A DNA stretch of 64,000 bases, taken from NCBI RefSeq assembly GCF_018304765.1, contig NZ_CP072642.1:913501-977500 (forward strand). Direction: 5' to 3'. Below are positions 61,351 to 64,000 of the stretch, in pieces. Each line of letters begins with the position of its first letter. Position 1 is the stretch's first letter. Source of the DNA: Chloracidobacterium sp. N. Lineage in GTDB: Bacteria; Acidobacteriota; Blastocatellia; Chloracidobacteriales; Chloracidobacteriaceae. The notes under the pieces were generated by a model. The model saw nothing but the letters and a program-made list of their open reading frames with translations, made no database searches and was not told the DNA's origin. Both the position numbers and the translations under genes were made by a program.

Positions 61351-62381
61351 CGCGCCGTGACGCATGGATGTTGACCGGATTGACGCTGCTGCTGACCGGG
61401 GTGGTCATTCTGGCAACCGCTCTGGGGACAGCAAATGTGCCCCCGCTGCGCGCCATGCGCATCCTGTGGGATGTCCTGACCGGCAACGAAGGTGACTATC
61501 CGGCGTGGCAGCGAACCGTCCTGTTGTGGGTACGTCTGCCGCGCGTCCTGACAGCGGCGCTGGTCGGAGGCGGGCTGGCGCTGACCGGGGCCGTGATGCA
61601 GGCGATTTTTCGCAATCCGATGGCGGAGCCGGGCATCATCGGCGTCTCAGCCGGAGCAGCTTTTGGCGCGGTGACGGCGCTGTACCTTGGCGCGACGACC
61701 TTCTCGATGCTGCTGGCCCCGACGGGCGCTTTCATCGGCGCGCTCGGCTGTACGTTTGTCGTCTATGCGCTGGCATCCAGCGGACATGGACGGCTGTCGG
61801 TCACGACCCTGTTGTTGTCGGGGGTTGCCGTGGGCAGTATCGTATCGGCCCTGACCTCGTTTGTGCTCGCTTTGTCGCTGCGCCAGTGGGAGGTCGGGCG
61901 GCAGATGCTTTCTTGGCTGATGGGGGATTTTGAAGGGCGCTCGTGGGGCCACGTGGCGCTGGTATTTCCGCTGACCCTGGTGGGGAGTGTCTGGCTGGCA
62001 CTGCACGGCCGGGAACTCAACCTGCTGCTGACCGGTGAAGAATCCGCGCTGTCGCTGGGGATTGACGTGCCGGCGCTGCGCCGCAACCTGATTGTCTGGG
62101 CTTCGCTGGTGACGGCAGCGACGGTCTCGGCCGTGGGGGCCATCGGGTTTGTTGGCTTGATTGTGCCGCACCTGTTGCGTCTGGTGATGGGGCCGGACAA
62201 CCGCCGTCTGTTGCCAGCGGCGTTTCTGGGCGGAGCGGCCTTTCTGGTGGTGGCTGACATGGTGTGCCGTCTGGCGTCTCTGTCGGACTTGCGTCCGGGT
62301 GTCGTCACCTCGCTGGTCGGTGGGCCGTTCTTTCTCTACCTGCTCATCCGATCGCGGCGTGCGTGGGCGGCATCGGTGTGA
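61347..62381 (+). CDS. FecCD/BtuC-family ABC permease
   Basis: A 344-residue inner-membrane permease with about ten helices. RLPRVLTAALVGGGLALTGAVMQAIFRNPMAEPGIIGVSAGAAFG is split here into the family's opening signature around residues 53-105, and GFVGLIVPHLLRLVMGPDN follows before the last helices. It forms the channel for cobalamin or a siderophore. It overlaps the binding-protein gene by 4 bases, confirming a transport operon. Confidence 0.94.
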   Translation: MTRRDAWMLTGLTLLLTGVVILATALGTANVPPLRAMRILWDVLTGNEGDYPAWQRTVLLWVRLPRVLTAALVGGGLALTGAVMQAIFRNPMAEPGIIGVSAGAAFGAVTALYLGATTFSMLLAPTGAFIGALGCTFVVYALASSGHGRLSVTTLLLSGVAVGSIVSALTSFVLALSLRQWEVGRQMLSWLMGDFEGRSWGHVALVFPLTLVGSVWLALHGRELNLLLTGEESALSLGIDVPALRRNLIVWASLVTAATVSAVGAIGFVGLIVPHLLRLVMGPDNRRLLPAAFLGGAAFLVVADMVCRLASLSDLRPGVVTSLVGGPFFLYLLIRSRRAWAASV

Positions 62382-62387
62382 AGCTTT

Positions 62388-63194
62388 ATGGCGGTTCTCG
62401 AACTCAACGACGTGTGGTTTGAGGTTGACGGCAAGGCCATTGCGCGCGAAGTGTCCCTGTCGCCAGCGCCGGGCAGCTTTCTGGCGCTGATCGGGCCGAA
62501 CGGCTCCGGGAAGACAACGGTGCTCCGGTTGCTCGCCGGGCTGTTGTCGCCAACCCGTGGGGCGGCCTATCTGGAAGGACGTGACCTGCGCGAGTGGTCG
62601 CGCCGGGAAGTCGCGCGGAAGGTGGCCGTCGTGCCACAGGACACGCATCTGGATTTTGCTTTTACTGTGCGTGACATCGTGGCCATGGGGCGGCACGCGC
62701 ATCTGGGGCGTTTCCAGCCGGAAGGGGCGCACGACCGCGCTGTGATTGAGCAGGCCATGGCGCGGGCCGACATCCTGGATTTGCGCGCGCGGCTGGTCAC
62801 AGAGCTTTCCGGCGGAGAGCGCCAGCGCGTCCTCATTGCGCGCAGCCTGGCAACTGAAGCGCCGACCATTCTGCTCGATGAACCCACGGCCAGTCTGGAT
62901 GTGGCGCATGCGCTTGAAACCTACGAGCTGTGCCGAAGGCTGGCCCGCGAAGGCAAAACCATCGTGATGGCCGTCCACGATCTCAATGCCGCCGCCCGTT
63001 ATGCTGACCGGGTGGCGGTGATGCAGGGTGGGCGGTGTGTGGCGCAGGGCCAGCCCGAAGAGGTGATGAACGAGTGCCTGCTGGCCGAAGTGTTTGGCGT
63101 ACAGGTGGAAATGTACCGGTCACGCGGCGGGTGGATGAGTTTTGTCTTTCACCTGGGGCCGGTTGCCGCTGAAGTGGCGGAGTATCCGCGCTAG
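62388..63194 (+). CDS. ABC transporter ATPase (BtuD/FepC-like)
   Basis: A 268-residue ATPase. Walker A is GPNGSGKTT, the signature LSGGERQRV and Walker B ILLDEPTASLD, followed by VHDLNAAARYADRV. It energises the permease encoded 6 bases upstream. A hairpin with a T tract follows the gene. Confidence 0.95.
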   Translation: MAVLELNDVWFEVDGKAIAREVSLSPAPGSFLALIGPNGSGKTTVLRLLAGLLSPTRGAAYLEGRDLREWSRREVARKVAVVPQDTHLDFAFTVRDIVAMGRHAHLGRFQPEGAHDRAVIEQAMARADILDLRARLVTELSGGERQRVLIARSLATEAPTILLDEPTASLDVAHALETYELCRRLAREGKTIVMAVHDLNAAARYADRVAVMQGGRCVAQGQPEEVMNECLLAEVFGVQVEMYRSRGGWMSFVFHLGPVAAEVAEYPR

Positions 63195-63201
63195 TCCTCT
63201 G

Positions 63202-63235
63202 AACAGACCCGTGCATCGGGCAGGCCTGTTTTTGC
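63202..63235 (+). terminator. Rho-independent terminator after the transport genes
   Basis: AACAG...CCCG at 63202-63211 pairs with CGGG and CTGTT (63217-63230) with an interior bulge, followed by TTTTT. It lies 8 bases after the ATPase stop, so cobQ may need its own promoter. Confidence 0.5.
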
Positions 63236-63393
63236 CGTAAGTGTCTGGGGGAGCGTCGCCCGGAATGGCCGGGCTGATCGCCACAGAGGGCTGGCTTTGC
63301 CGTGGACATCATGGCTAAAAGCACGGTGGTTCTCTTTGGCAGCCCACTTTTCGGGACATACCCGGACAGACGCAGACAGAGGAGGTGTTCACC

Positions 63394-64000
63394 ATGCCGG
63401 CGCGGGCGCTGATGGTGCTGGGGACGGCATCCCATGTGGGCAAGTCGCTGCTGACGGCCGGGCTGTGCCGCATCTTCCGGCAGAACGGCTGGCGCGTTGC
63501 TCCGTTCAAGGCGCAGAACATGGCACTCAACTCGGCGGCCACACCCGACGGCGGAGAAATCGGCCGGGCCCAGGCGCTTCAGGCCGAAGCCTGCGAACTG
63601 GCCCCGACGACCGACATGAACCCGATTCTCATCAAGCCGTCGTCTGATCAGACGGCGCAGTATGTCGTTCAGGGGAAGGTTTGGCGCAACCTGACGGCGC
63701 GCGATTACTTTTCTTTTCGGGTACGGGAACTGTTCCCGCGTGTTCTGGAAAGCTACACCCGCCTGGCTGAACAGTTTGATCTCATCATTCTCGAAGGAGC
63801 CGGCTCGCCGGCAGAAATCAATCTCCGTGACTACGACATCGTGAACATGCGCATGGCGCACGCGGCCAATGCCGCCTGCCTGCTGGTGGGGGATATTGAC
63901 CGGGGCGGAGTGTTTGCCTCCCTGGTTGGAACCCTCGTCCTGCTGGACGAAGCCGACCGCGCGCGGATTCGTGGAACGGTCATCAACAAGTTCCGGGGCG
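63394..64000 (+). CDS. cobQ: cobyric acid synthase CobQ (3' end beyond the window)
   Basis: The first 202 codons of the glutamine-dependent enzyme that amidates four side chains of adenosylcobyrinic acid diamide. The dethiobiotin-synthetase-like ATP domain is clear: [43 protein letters not shown] and [15 protein letters not shown] strong GGAGGT precedes ATG 63394. The C-terminal amidotransferase domain is outside the window. A terminator and about 160 bases separate it from the transport genes. Confidence 0.96.
   Translation, partial: MPARALMVLGTASHVGKSLLTAGLCRIFRQNGWRVAPFKAQNMALNSAATPDGGEIGRAQALQAEACELAPTTDMNPILIKPSSDQTAQYVVQGKVWRNLTARDYFSFRVRELFPRVLESYTRLAEQFDLIILEGAGSPAEINLRDYDIVNMRMAHAANAACLLVGDIDRGGVFASLVGTLVLLDEADRARIRGTVINKFRG

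Noticed and set aside
63195-63393. A possible second cobalamin riboswitch or small gene before cobQ
   Set aside because: No B12 box or GCCACTG core is present, and the short frames there are unconserved; only a terminator is supported.

Overview
The window reads as a high-GC (about 60-65 %) Gram-negative bacterial chromosome. Tightly packed operons, RND efflux and TonB systems, a PilT-type ATPase, partner-switching regulators and a Pkn-type kinase fit the Acidobacteriota. A DUF3386 protein, a family I know mainly from cyanobacteria, and a cobalamin salvage/uptake locus make a Chloracidobacterium-like phototrophic acidobacterium my best guess; this is inference, and no photosynthesis or rRNA gene is present to prove it. 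I see no phage, insertion sequence, CRISPR array, tRNA or rRNA.

Layout. 1-1.6 kb: end of an unknown gene, a histidine phosphatase and an ElaA-type acetyltransferase. 1.6-10.3 kb: a TetR-controlled efflux operon (TetR, adaptor, SDR, RND pump) running directly into a NorD/CbbO-like VWA protein. 10.4-21.5 kb: one long plus-strand glycan operon (Wzt-like ATPase, two large double-domain glycosyltransferases, HAD phosphatase, GT-C-like membrane protein, hybrid histidine kinase, DprE1-like oxidase). 21.5-25.5 kb: a minus-strand set with a TPR protein, an epimerase and a STAS/RsbW-like partner-switching pair. 25.6-31.8 kb: hydrolase, DUF444 protein, NrdR, PilT/PilU-like ATPase, a zinc-ribbon pseudo-receiver and DUF3299. 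31.8-39.6 kb: Gfo/Idh/MocA oxidoreductase, GT-C-like protein, EamA exporter, ribosomal protein L33, a second STAS protein, and a minus-strand operon led by a degenerate two-domain oxidoreductase. 39.8-44.4 kb: acyl-CoA dehydrogenase, a thioredoxin-reductase-like flavoprotein without its cysteines, a GH13 enzyme and a methyltransferase. 44.4-53.4 kb: a minus-strand block including an RmlD-like reductase, a Ser/Thr kinase, CobT, PurM, YqeY and DUF3386. 53.6-64 kb: a stand-alone glutamine amidotransferase, then a cobalamin riboswitch controlling CbiB, CobD, a TonB receptor, a [2Fe-2S] protein, BtuFCD-like transport genes and CobQ (cut by the window edge).

How the parts work together. The B12 block carries outer- and inner-membrane uptake plus the late steps (CobQ, CbiB, CobD, and CobT elsewhere). 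No corrin-ring gene is visible, which suggests corrinoid salvage behind a B12-sensing switch. Signalling is dense: a hybrid kinase in the glycan operon, two STAS proteins, one anti-sigma-like ATPase and one membrane Ser/Thr kinase.

The most unusual items are 24-bp palindromic repeats inserted in frame into an adaptor lipoprotein signal peptide, a degenerate MDR-Gfo fusion with a zinc-ribbon partner, a zinc-ribbon/pseudo-receiver protein next to a PilT-type ATPase, and a double-hairpin terminator ahead of DUF3299. I did not find anything that I can confidently call a wholly new multi-gene system.
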